From: a virus
DNA length: 50,145 nt
Virus record (IMG/VR): IMGVR_UViG_3300006224_000001
Coordinates: 1-50,145 of that record
Strand: one strand, 5' to 3'
Each line of letters begins with the position of its first letter. The first letter of the stretch is position 1. Below the pieces are notes generated by a model. That model had not been told where the DNA came from. It did no database searches and worked only from the letters and a program-made list of their open reading frames with translations. The position numbers and the translations under genes were made by a program. Positions 43,957-50,145 of this stretch are shown in pieces.

Positions 43957-46029
43957 ATGGCTGACATAACCGTAAAATTCGACGATGGCAAAGAGCATGT
44001 TTATACCAACGTGCCGGATACCGTTACGCCTGACCAAATCGAACAAAGAGCGATGCAAGACTTTCAAGGTGCAAAAATATCTCATCTTGCACGGTCTATT
44101 CAGCCAAAAACAGAAACACCGGGGCGAGTGTTTCAACAAACAACCCCAATCCATGAAGGAATGACGCATTTTACTTCTATAAGCGGCGGAGGAGGTTTGG
44201 TTTCTCCACTAGAAGAAGAAATGCGCGCACTTCATCCTGCTACTCGCGCAATGGTCGGTGCTGGTTCTGCATTGGCTAAAGGCTATCTTGGCGGAAAACA
44301 ACTTTTAACTGGAAGCTTGTCTCCAGAAGAACAAGCCAATGTTAGGGACTGGAGCACAATCGAGAGAGAGGCTCCAGCAGGAGCACTTGCGGGGAACGTC
44401 GCTTTAGCTGCTGCGCTTCCATCTAGTACGGTTCCTAGAATGCTTGCCTCTGGCGCTGGCTATATGGCGCTACAACCGACCGAACAACAAGGACTGGAAG
44501 GTTATAAGCAAAGAGGAATTGAAGCCGCCAAAGGGGTAGGATTGGGCTTGCTTGGGTATAGTGGCGCGAAATTATTTGGTAAGGCATTAAATCCATCCGT
44601 GAAAATTTTGCCTGAAAAAATATCTAAATTCATCCCCGGATATGAAAACAGATTAACCGCCTTGGCCGCTAAACAAGGCGATACTGCCGAAGAGCTGGCG
44701 CGATTAGAAACGCTTAAAAAACTTCCTGTGCCTATCACGGAAGAGGACATTATTCGCTCACAGATTACTCGAAAGTATCCTCAACAAGAAGCAGAAAGAC
44801 TTGTTGCAGGTCAGCCTATTATCGGCTCTGACTTGGCAAATCGTCTTGCTAGAGGGCAAGAAAAGATGTTGCAAAACATTGACGCCCTTGCTGCTCAGAC
44901 TGGAGCTAAAGCTCCCACTCCAGAAATTGCCGGGGAAACGGTTAGATCATGGGCGCAAAATATCTATGGCGCTGCCAAAGCAGATACCCAAGCCGCATAC
45001 AAATACGCCAAAGAATTGCACGGTGACAAGCTGTATATGCCGGAGGATGATATTGTCTCTACGCTGGTAGAAAATCGCGCCATGCCTGGATACAAAGAAT
45101 TGTTCTCACAAGCAAAGAATATGGGCTTGATTACAGAAAAAGCCGATGGCGGATTTAAAGCCGGAAGGGTGACTGTAAACACTTTGGATAAATTCAAGGT
45201 AATGGCGAATCAAGTCGCCCAATCGTCGGACGGTACGGCTCGATATGCTGGTGGCGATTTGGTGAATAAAATTTACAATCAGCTTGATAATGTAGCCCCT
45301 GAATTCAGAGCGGCAGCGGCAATGCGCAAACGTCAAGGCCAAATGTTTGAAGACCCAACAGTAACACAAAAAATTCTAGGAACTGTCGAGGGTGGATTTG
45401 GTAAGGCGGAACAGCAAGTAGGCGGGATTACAATCCCAAACTATCGCGTACCTTCTGAAAAGTTAATCAGTAATATCACAAACGGGAGCATTGAGGATTT
45501 GCGGTACATTAAAAAACTTGCCGAAACTGGTACGCCTGAACAGGCAGCACAAGGCGCACAAGCAATCAAAGAAATGCGCGGAGCCGTTATTGATGGAATG
45601 AGAAATACGTGGGATACGACTGTTACCCCAATGGCGAAGGCAAACCAGCTTAACAAGTATTTTGACAAACTTGGGAATGATAAGATTGAAATTCTATTTG
45701 GCAAAGCTGGCGCTAATCAAATTTCTGACTTTAGAAAAGCTGCGGATATTCTGAATAAAACCGTGCCCTCTCCCGAAGGTGGTTCACAGACTGCTGGACG
45801 TTTGATGATTATGGGGAACTCTATCATTAACTTGTTGGAGAGAATCCCTATTGCTGGTTCTGGTGCGGTAAAGACAGCAAGAATTTTGAAAGACGTAGGT
45901 ACTGCAAGTGCAGCGAAGAAAATCCCGCAAGCCGCAAAACCGATAAGCGAATTACGCAAAAAGACGGGAAACAAATTATCTGATTTGGCTGGATATGCTG
46001 GTATGGCTACCGTAGGGGCTAACCAATGA
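43957..46029 (+). CDS. Ejection protein, probable P22 gp16-like, 690 aa
   Basis: The N-terminus ITVKFDDGKEHVYTNVPDTVTPDQIEQRAMQDF is a small ubiquitin-like beta module typical of phage inner-head proteins. It is followed by hydrophobic helices (about 85-215: GSALAKGYLGGKQLLTG, AGNVALAAALPSS, GVGLGLLGYSGAKLFG) and long amphipathic helices. Such proteins insert into the membrane during DNA ejection. Confidence 0.8.
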   Translation: MADITVKFDDGKEHVYTNVPDTVTPDQIEQRAMQDFQGAKISHLARSIQPKTETPGRVFQQTTPIHEGMTHFTSISGGGGLVSPLEEEMRALHPATRAMVGAGSALAKGYLGGKQLLTGSLSPEEQANVRDWSTIEREAPAGALAGNVALAAALPSSTVPRMLASGAGYMALQPTEQQGLEGYKQRGIEAAKGVGLGLLGYSGAKLFGKALNPSVKILPEKISKFIPGYENRLTALAAKQGDTAEELARLETLKKLPVPITEEDIIRSQITRKYPQQEAERLVAGQPIIGSDLANRLARGQEKMLQNIDALAAQTGAKAPTPEIAGETVRSWAQNIYGAAKADTQAAYKYAKELHGDKLYMPEDDIVSTLVENRAMPGYKELFSQAKNMGLITEKADGGFKAGRVTVNTLDKFKVMANQVAQSSDGTARYAGGDLVNKIYNQLDNVAPEFRAAAAMRKRQGQMFEDPTVTQKILGTVEGGFGKAEQQVGGITIPNYRVPSEKLISNITNGSIEDLRYIKKLAETGTPEQAAQGAQAIKEMRGAVIDGMRNTWDTTVTPMAKANQLNKYFDKLGNDKIEILFGKAGANQISDFRKAADILNKTVPSPEGGSQTAGRLMIMGNSIINLLERIPIAGSGAVKTARILKDVGTASAAKKIPQAAKPISELRKKTGNKLSDLAGYAGMATVGANQ

Positions 46030-46109
46030 GCGCCGCTGCATGGGCAATAATCATCAAGCCATTTTTGTTATTGGCGATTGCAATCATTAAGACAAAGTTT
46101 AAAGCATGA
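46026..46109 (+). CDS. 27-residue membrane peptide between virion genes
   Basis: MSAAAWAIIIKPFLLLAIAI followed by IKTKFKA is a single transmembrane helix with a basic tail. It overlaps both neighbours by ATGA, which strongly suggests translation despite the length. Confidence 0.6.
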   Translation: MSAAAWAIIIKPFLLLAIAIIKTKFKA

Positions 46110-46606
46110 GCATATCTCCCCCGCCCTATCGAGACAAAGACCTAACTGGCCAGTCATGGCAGAAATGGTTTGCATCTATTACGGATGCACTGAAAACTAC
46201 AGCTGCAACGTTGACTTCGTGGTCGTCAGTTAATAAATCAGGTTCTAACCTTACTGATATTGAAACCAGACGGCATGATGACTTACAGAATCTAAATACT
46301 CCAACACACACCCATCTAACAGCTAGTCAATATACTGAATTGACAGGTGGAGGTTCAACATCTTTGCACGGTCACAGCATGAGCGGAACGATTGGCGCTC
46401 CAGGGCAGGACGGACAAGATGGAGAGGATGGATTAACAATCCCCGGCGCTGCCGGTAAAGATGGTGCTAATGGCTCAATCGGCCCCGCAGGAAATGATGG
46501 GGATGATGGGGAAATGGGATACATCATGCTTAACCCAACCGTGATAGCTGGAGGAAGCGGACTAACTCACCCTCAAGTATTATCAAGAGTTTCATTTAGA
46601 ATTTAA
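46106..46606 (+). CDS. Fibre-like protein with collagen-like repeats, 166 aa
   Basis: A charged head (MSISPPPYRDKDLTGQSWQKWF) and Asn/Thr-rich middle with THTHL and LHGHS motifs. A short collagen-like G-x-y tract follows (about residues 95-135, GAPGQDGQDGEDG...GKDGANG...GPAGNDGDDG). Collagen-like stretches form trimeric stalks in phage fibres. The C-terminus is short, so the receptor-binding function may be in a neighbouring gene. Confidence 0.7.
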   Translation: MSISPPPYRDKDLTGQSWQKWFASITDALKTTAATLTSWSSVNKSGSNLTDIETRRHDDLQNLNTPTHTHLTASQYTELTGGGSTSLHGHSMSGTIGAPGQDGQDGEDGLTIPGAAGKDGANGSIGPAGNDGDDGEMGYIMLNPTVIAGGSGLTHPQVLSRVSFRI

Positions 46607-46617
46607 GGAGAATAATT

Positions 46618-46992
46618 ATGGCCGGTAATAAAATAATACGGTTTGGCCCTGTGGCAATGAGCGCCACTCTCACAACTAATATCATCAATCCGGCCGTAAC
46701 GTCATTGGCTGGCCCTGTGGGGTTTACCATGACACAACCTTATTTGATTATTCGTCATATAAGAATTGTGAACAAAACAGCAGGAGCTGTTACATTTTCA
46801 CTTTGGTTAGGTGCTACAGGTGGTAATGCTGCTGGTACGGAAGTAGTAGGAACTGGTAAAAGCATTGCCGCTAATGACGCTTATGATTGGTATGGTCAAA
46901 TGCGTTTGGATGCTGCTGACTTTTTGGTCGGCGGGGCTAGTGCGGGAACATCATTAACCTTCAGCGCAGAAGGTGAGATTGGATTGGCATGA
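46618..46992 (+). CDS. Structural beta-rich protein, 124 aa
   Basis: Start behind AAGGAG. Sequence AVTSLAGPVGFTMTQPYLIIRHIRIVNKTAGAVTFSLWLGATGGN has the look of a capsid- or fibre-attached jelly-roll domain. It overlaps the next fibre gene by ATGA. No named family recognised. Confidence 0.65.
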   Translation: MAGNKIIRFGPVAMSATLTTNIINPAVTSLAGPVGFTMTQPYLIIRHIRIVNKTAGAVTFSLWLGATGGNAAGTEVVGTGKSIAANDAYDWYGQMRLDAADFLVGGASAGTSLTFSAEGEIGLA

Positions 46993-48167
46993 TACTGGAT
47001 AATGTAAATCGTAAGTTGCAGGTGGTTCTAACGGCGGCAAAGACAACGTTAGACATGCCTGTGATTATTGATTATGTGGATAACACCTCAACTACTTTTA
47101 CGCCTGGAACTTACCCATCTAATACAAATGGAGTTACGTTAGTTGATATTCTTCCTGCTCCTGCTGCTTCTACGCAGAGAAAAGTAAATTCAATCTCAAT
47201 TTATAATTACGACACAGCGGCTAAAGTTGTCAGAGTTTATCTGAATGATAATGGTACTTCATATCAGATATTGGATTTAACTTTACAGATTGACGATACA
47301 CTTTGCTACACAGATACGCAGGGATGGTATGCAATAGATTCGAGCGGTAATTTGAAATCTGTCCAAGCTGCATCGGCAACATCAATAGCAAATGCGATAA
47401 GTTCATCTGCGGAAAAAGCTATTCCGGTTGGAGCAGATAAAGTTGGAATTGTTAATAGTGTTACAGGATTACTGAACTGGTCATCATTCACTGATATGTT
47501 GAGTTGGTTTGCTTCACTGACTTCCGTGGCAGGCTACCCATCAATAGCCTCTCACGCCACCACAATGGACATATTCGCCGCTGCTGGTGCGACTGTGGGC
47601 GTGTCTGGAACGGTAACGGTAACAGCCATCCCAAACTGTACATCAGATCAAGTCGGTTCAGCCAAGACCATTATCCCATCAGACGCTGCCGGTTTCAGCA
47701 TCACCGCTTCTGCGAGTCTTGAAGTAGATGGCGCAACATCTGGCACGTATCTAATGCCACAGAAGGCGCTTATTGAATTCAGAGCCACAAGTGTAAGCAC
47801 GTTTAAGATTACGACGATTTCTGCCTATGCTACTGGTTCGTGTGCTGTTACGGCTGGGTCAGGTTCATTTACTACTGTATCGGGCTCATACGAATACACA
47901 AAGACGAACCGATCTGTGCTGATGCGGGTTAAAGTGACAATAACAACAAATGGAACTGCTGCAAGTGTTGTATTGGTGGCACTGCCATTAACTAATAAAT
48001 CAAGTGGTTTTGCGTGTGGAGTTGGAGTTGAAACAGCCGTAACAGGTACGGCAAATAGATGTTCAATAGCTGGAGGATCTTCTAGTCTTGGAATATTAAC
48101 TGACGCTGGAGCATATCCTGGTGCAAATGGATATATATTGGAAGAAACTATTTCTTTCTTAGTTTGA
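46989..48167 (+). CDS. Tail fibre or receptor-binding candidate, 392 aa
   Basis: Residues 1-125 are homologous to the N-terminus of the 25722 product: an attachment module with TLDMPVIIDY, TNGVTLVDI, YDTAAKVV, DNGTSYQILDLTLQIDD. The rest (about 130-392) is a different beta-rich domain with a Ser/Thr/Gly-rich centre. As the last large gene of the virion block, preceding lysis, it is the best candidate for host recognition. The shared module suggests both proteins dock on similar virion sites. Confidence 0.7.
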   Translation: MILDNVNRKLQVVLTAAKTTLDMPVIIDYVDNTSTTFTPGTYPSNTNGVTLVDILPAPAASTQRKVNSISIYNYDTAAKVVRVYLNDNGTSYQILDLTLQIDDTLCYTDTQGWYAIDSSGNLKSVQAASATSIANAISSSAEKAIPVGADKVGIVNSVTGLLNWSSFTDMLSWFASLTSVAGYPSIASHATTMDIFAAAGATVGVSGTVTVTAIPNCTSDQVGSAKTIIPSDAAGFSITASASLEVDGATSGTYLMPQKALIEFRATSVSTFKITTISAYATGSCAVTAGSGSFTTVSGSYEYTKTNRSVLMRVKVTITTNGTAASVVLVALPLTNKSSGFACGVGVETAVTGTANRCSIAGGSSSLGILTDAGAYPGANGYILEETISFLV

Positions 48168-48170
48168 TAT

Positions 48171-48686
48171 ATGAAAATCCTTCTCTTCATCATCTGCGCA
48201 ATACCAAGCTGGATACTCACACTATCCGCGTATGTGCTTGCTCCTGCAATCGCTTGGTTTGTTGATGCAGATGGTAATCTTCCGTGGTGGTTACGCTATT
48301 ACCAAACACCCGACGCCCCATGCTGGGGAGCTGATTTCTGGAAGCGAGATAATCCAAATTACACGCAATATGAATTGATCGTTTCATGGCTATGGAGAAA
48401 TCCGGCACAAGGATTCGACCAATCCGTCAGGGCAAAAGTGACAAATAATTCTCCGGTGGCTGTTAAAGGAAATCTTGAAATCAAAGATACTCCGCCGTCA
48501 ATTGGAGGGTGCTTTCTGATTACCTGCTGTGGATACTTTCAGCTGTCGATGATCTGGACGACAAAATACATTACGTTTGTTTCACATTGGGGATGGAACC
48601 TTGAGCCGATTGCAAAAGGATATACACATCAAACTTTAGGAGCTTTGAAGGCTACACCGTTGCGGTTTTACATAGGGGAAAAATGA
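48171..48686 (+). CDS. DUF7338-like membrane protein, 171 aa
   Basis: An N-terminal hydrophobic segment (ILLFIICAIPSWILTLSAYVLAPAIAWFV) is followed by LPWWLRYYQTPDAPCWGADFW and YELIVSWLWRNPAQGFDQ. This is the pattern of a phage membrane-protein family seen near lysis and tail genes. A later stretch (GGCFLITCCGYFQLSMIW) may be a second membrane contact. Function unknown. Confidence 0.65.
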   Translation: MKILLFIICAIPSWILTLSAYVLAPAIAWFVDADGNLPWWLRYYQTPDAPCWGADFWKRDNPNYTQYELIVSWLWRNPAQGFDQSVRAKVTNNSPVAVKGNLEIKDTPPSIGGCFLITCCGYFQLSMIWTTKYITFVSHWGWNLEPIAKGYTHQTLGALKATPLRFYIGEK

Positions 48687-48687
48687 A

Positions 48688-48915
48688 ATGGATGAATTGA
48701 ATATGCTGAGTGTTTTAATGAGCGTAATTGGTGGATTAGTTGTAATCCTTACCGCTGTTATAGGCTGGATAGGTTCAAGGATTCATTCAAGACTTGATTC
48801 TATTGCATCGTCATTGACTTCAATAGAAAAAGACTTGCGTGGCGATCTGACAAATCTTGATAGGCGTTTGGTCGCTATTGAGACTAAACAAAGCATTGAA
48901 GAGAAAGATAGATAA
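48688..48915 (+). CDS. Membrane protein with coiled coil, holin candidate, 75 aa
   Basis: One transmembrane segment (LMSVIGGLVVILTAVIGWIGS, about residues 9-30) followed by a coiled coil (LDSIASSLTSIEKDLRGDLTNLDRRLVAIETK). This topology fits some small phage holins or spacers of the lysis cassette. It overlaps the DUF5675 start. Confidence 0.6.
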   Translation: MDELNMLSVLMSVIGGLVVILTAVIGWIGSRIHSRLDSIASSLTSIEKDLRGDLTNLDRRLVAIETKQSIEEKDR

Positions 48916-49358
48916 TGAAAATTTTACAGAAGCGATATTTATTCGGAGATGAATTTACTTTATCGCGTTTGTTCATTGATGGAGAATGGTTCAAAGGATG
49001 TCCGTACATTCTTGAGGATACTGTGCGCGAAACAGAAGGAATGCCGGTAGAACAATGGAAGGTTAAATGTGAAACCGCAATTCCTGTTGGAACATACCTT
49101 GTAGAAAAGACATGGAGCGGACGTTGGTCGAAGATGATGTGGGAGATTCTTGATATTCCAGGATTCTCAGGAGTTCGCCCTCATTCTGGAAACACTTCCC
49201 ATGACACAGAAGGATGCCCAATAACTGGCAAGGAGCGCGACGAAAAGAATGGCGAGGTGTCTGGTAGTAGGGTGGCTCGTGATGCGCTGTATGAGCGTAT
49301 GGAACAGGCCGTAGCACATGGAGAGACTATTACTTGGAGCGTGGAGGGCTTAAAATGA
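48915..49358 (+). CDS. DUF5675 protein, putative endolysin, 147 aa
   Basis: The order YILEDTVRETEGMPVEQWKVKCETAIPVGTYLVEKTWSGR, IPGFSGVRPHSGNTSHDTEGC is that of DUF5675, which has His and Cys in an L,D-transpeptidase-like arrangement (H-x-G-N...EGC). It lies between two small membrane proteins and before the spanins, the normal position of an endolysin. No lysozyme or amidase gene was found elsewhere, so this is the likely cell-wall enzyme. Confidence 0.72.
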   Translation: MKILQKRYLFGDEFTLSRLFIDGEWFKGCPYILEDTVRETEGMPVEQWKVKCETAIPVGTYLVEKTWSGRWSKMMWEILDIPGFSGVRPHSGNTSHDTEGCPITGKERDEKNGEVSGSRVARDALYERMEQAVAHGETITWSVEGLK

Positions 49359-49558
49359 ACAAATGGCTGAACAGAATCATCAGAAGCAAAACCATGCTTG
49401 TATTCTTGCTGATTGACGTGATCGGCATAGTCCAGGTTAACGCTGATTTCCTGTCAACCTTAATGACGCCTAAACAGTTTGGCTGGTTCATCATTGGAAT
49501 CGCCGTGGTGGGTAAGGTTCTCAGGCTTGTAACCACTACGGACATTAAAGACAAATGA
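49355..49558 (+). CDS. Holin-like membrane protein, 67 aa
   Basis: Overlaps the DUF5675 stop (ATGA). Two hydrophobic segments (TMLVFLLIDVIGIVQVN, about 13-29; FGWFIIGIAVVGKVLRLV, about 42-59) joined by a short loop, typical of small class II-type holins. The C-terminus is charged. Confidence 0.65.
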   Translation: MNKWLNRIIRSKTMLVFLLIDVIGIVQVNADFLSTLMTPKQFGWFIIGIAVVGKVLRLVTTTDIKDK

Positions 49559-49983
49559 ATTACCTATACGCATTTATAGCATTATTGCTCATTATCTTTG
49601 GTGCAGAGCAATGGGGGGAACATCGTATACAGGTAGAATGGGATAAGGATGTAGCTATACGCCAAGCTCTGCACGAAAAAACAAAACAGGAAAACAAGGA
49701 GTCACTTGATGCAAACAAAAAACAGTATGAAAAAGACAAACGCGCAGCAATGTCTCAAGCTGGCCGGGATGCTGTTAATCGCTACATTCGTGAGCGGATG
49801 CTGCAATCATGTCCCGGAAATGTACCGGCTGAAGGTAAGCAAGGAACTAATGGAGCCACCGAAGAACCAGGAACTAGCACTGCGCTTGAGAGCTTCGCAA
49901 GAGACTGCGCCAGTGACGCCCTCCAAGTAATTCGATGGCAGGAGATGTGCAAGGCTAATCGGTGTGAGATCGAATTACCGTAG
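49555..49983 (+). CDS. Rz: Inner-membrane spanin (Rz-like), 142 aa
   Basis: Starts MNYLYAFIALLLIIFGAEQWGEHRIQVEW, a signal anchor, followed by a coiled-coil periplasmic region (EKTKQENKESLDANKKQYEKDKR). The gene contains an entire second gene (Rz1) in another frame. Spanins fuse inner and outer membranes in the last step of lysis. The 3' end overlaps the leftward gene at 49975 tail-to-tail. Confidence 0.85.
   Translation: MNYLYAFIALLLIIFGAEQWGEHRIQVEWDKDVAIRQALHEKTKQENKESLDANKKQYEKDKRAAMSQAGRDAVNRYIRERMLQSCPGNVPAEGKQGTNGATEEPGTSTALESFARDCASDALQVIRWQEMCKANRCEIELP
49709..49930 (+). CDS. Rz1: Outer-membrane spanin lipoprotein (Rz1-like), nested in Rz
   Basis: ATG 49709 is seven bases after AGGAG. 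Signal peptide and lipobox (LLIATFVSGC) are followed by a Pro-containing mature domain (HVPEMYRLKVSKELMEPP). Complete nesting in the +1 frame inside Rz is the classic Rz/Rz1 arrangement. Confidence 0.88.
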   Translation: MQTKNSMKKTNAQQCLKLAGMLLIATFVSGCCNHVPEMYRLKVSKELMEPPKNQELALRLRASQETAPVTPSK

Positions 49984-50145
49984 ATTCGTCGCCCGTTCAA
50001 TATCCGACTCAGGGTTTTCCTTTGCGTTTCGGATTGCGTCTGCACAGTCTGCGGCGTCACCAACGAATTCAAGATGACTGGCAGCTATATAGTCGCAAAC
50101 CCGCGCATCCTTATCTTTCTGCCAATCACAGCAGGCTTGGGCGAA
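49975..50145 (-). CDS. C-terminal part of the join-spanning gene
   Basis: Bases 50145-50026 duplicate codons already listed at 1-120; the unique part is 50025-49975, ending in TAA. Together with 1-210 it gives an 86-residue protein ending DIERATNLR. Its stop overlaps the Rz stop region (9 bases), so the leftward operon and the lysis genes converge here. Confidence 0.7.
   Translation of the reverse strand, partial: FAQACCDWQKDKDARVCDYIAASHLEFVGDAADCADAIRNAKENPESDIERATNLR
50026..50145. repeat. Terminal direct repeat, right copy
   Basis: Exact copy of 1-120; see the left copy. Confidence 0.95.

Noticed and set aside
46375-46520. DNA tandem repeat
   Set aside because: The repetition is a codon-level collagen-like G-x-y pattern, not a DNA-level repeat.

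Overview
The window is one complete circular phage genome. Bases 1-120 are repeated exactly at 50026-50145, so the unit is 50,025 bp and the ends are an assembly overlap. It is a tailed dsDNA phage with a P22-like (podovirus-type) virion: P22-type portal, scaffold, coat protein, gp4-like tail adaptor, gp10-like tail hub and three ejection-type proteins. The replication and recombination genes are lambda-like: an initiator with candidate iterons inside its gene, a DUF6475 partner, ERF annealing protein, an SSB-like protein, NinB and NinG. Rz/Rz1 spanins, lipobox signals and a prepilin-like gene point to a Gram-negative, probably beta- or gammaproteobacterial host (inference). I see no integrase and no CI-type repressor.

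Layout. (1) 1-8682, minus strand: a dense early operon of small, translationally coupled genes (mostly unknown) with two HNH endonucleases, an SSB-like protein and ERF. It holds two unexplained structured RNA segments (1451-1553 and 7519-7620). (2) 8683-8845: divergent early promoters. (3) 8846-17296, plus strand: Cro-like protein, initiator with iterons, DUF6475 protein, small zinc-ribbon genes, methylase-like protein, ninB/ninG and a lone TnpB element. (4) 17293-21427: an accessory island with a sulfotransferase-like gene, three tandem Y RNAs followed by a Ro60 (TROVE-vWA) gene, an SPFH lipoprotein, a prepilin-like mini-protein and two tRNAs. (5) 21428-24781: small genes, then terminase small and large subunits. 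(6) 25722-48167: virion genes, interrupted by a leftward four-gene cargo operon (30666-31493). (7) 48171-49983: membrane proteins, DUF5675 putative endolysin, holin candidates and nested Rz/Rz1.

The most exciting system is at 17814-19507: a strong sigma70-type promoter, three RNA units with the same bulged-stem architecture but covarying stems, a terminator, and a Ro60 gene. The first RNA unit carries a circularly permuted tRNA mimic whose acceptor-like stem is closed by a GCAA tetraloop. This is a compact phage-borne Ro60/Y RNA module. A second notable pattern is a family of at least five small hairpins with a constant UAA/CY internal loop, placed just before the first gene of virion gene blocks. 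A third is the tail hub protein, enlarged to 1301 residues by nested domain insertions that look like two beta-propellers.

Coordinates, motifs and base pairing were read from the sequence by eye. Family names come from recognised motifs and were not checked by database search.
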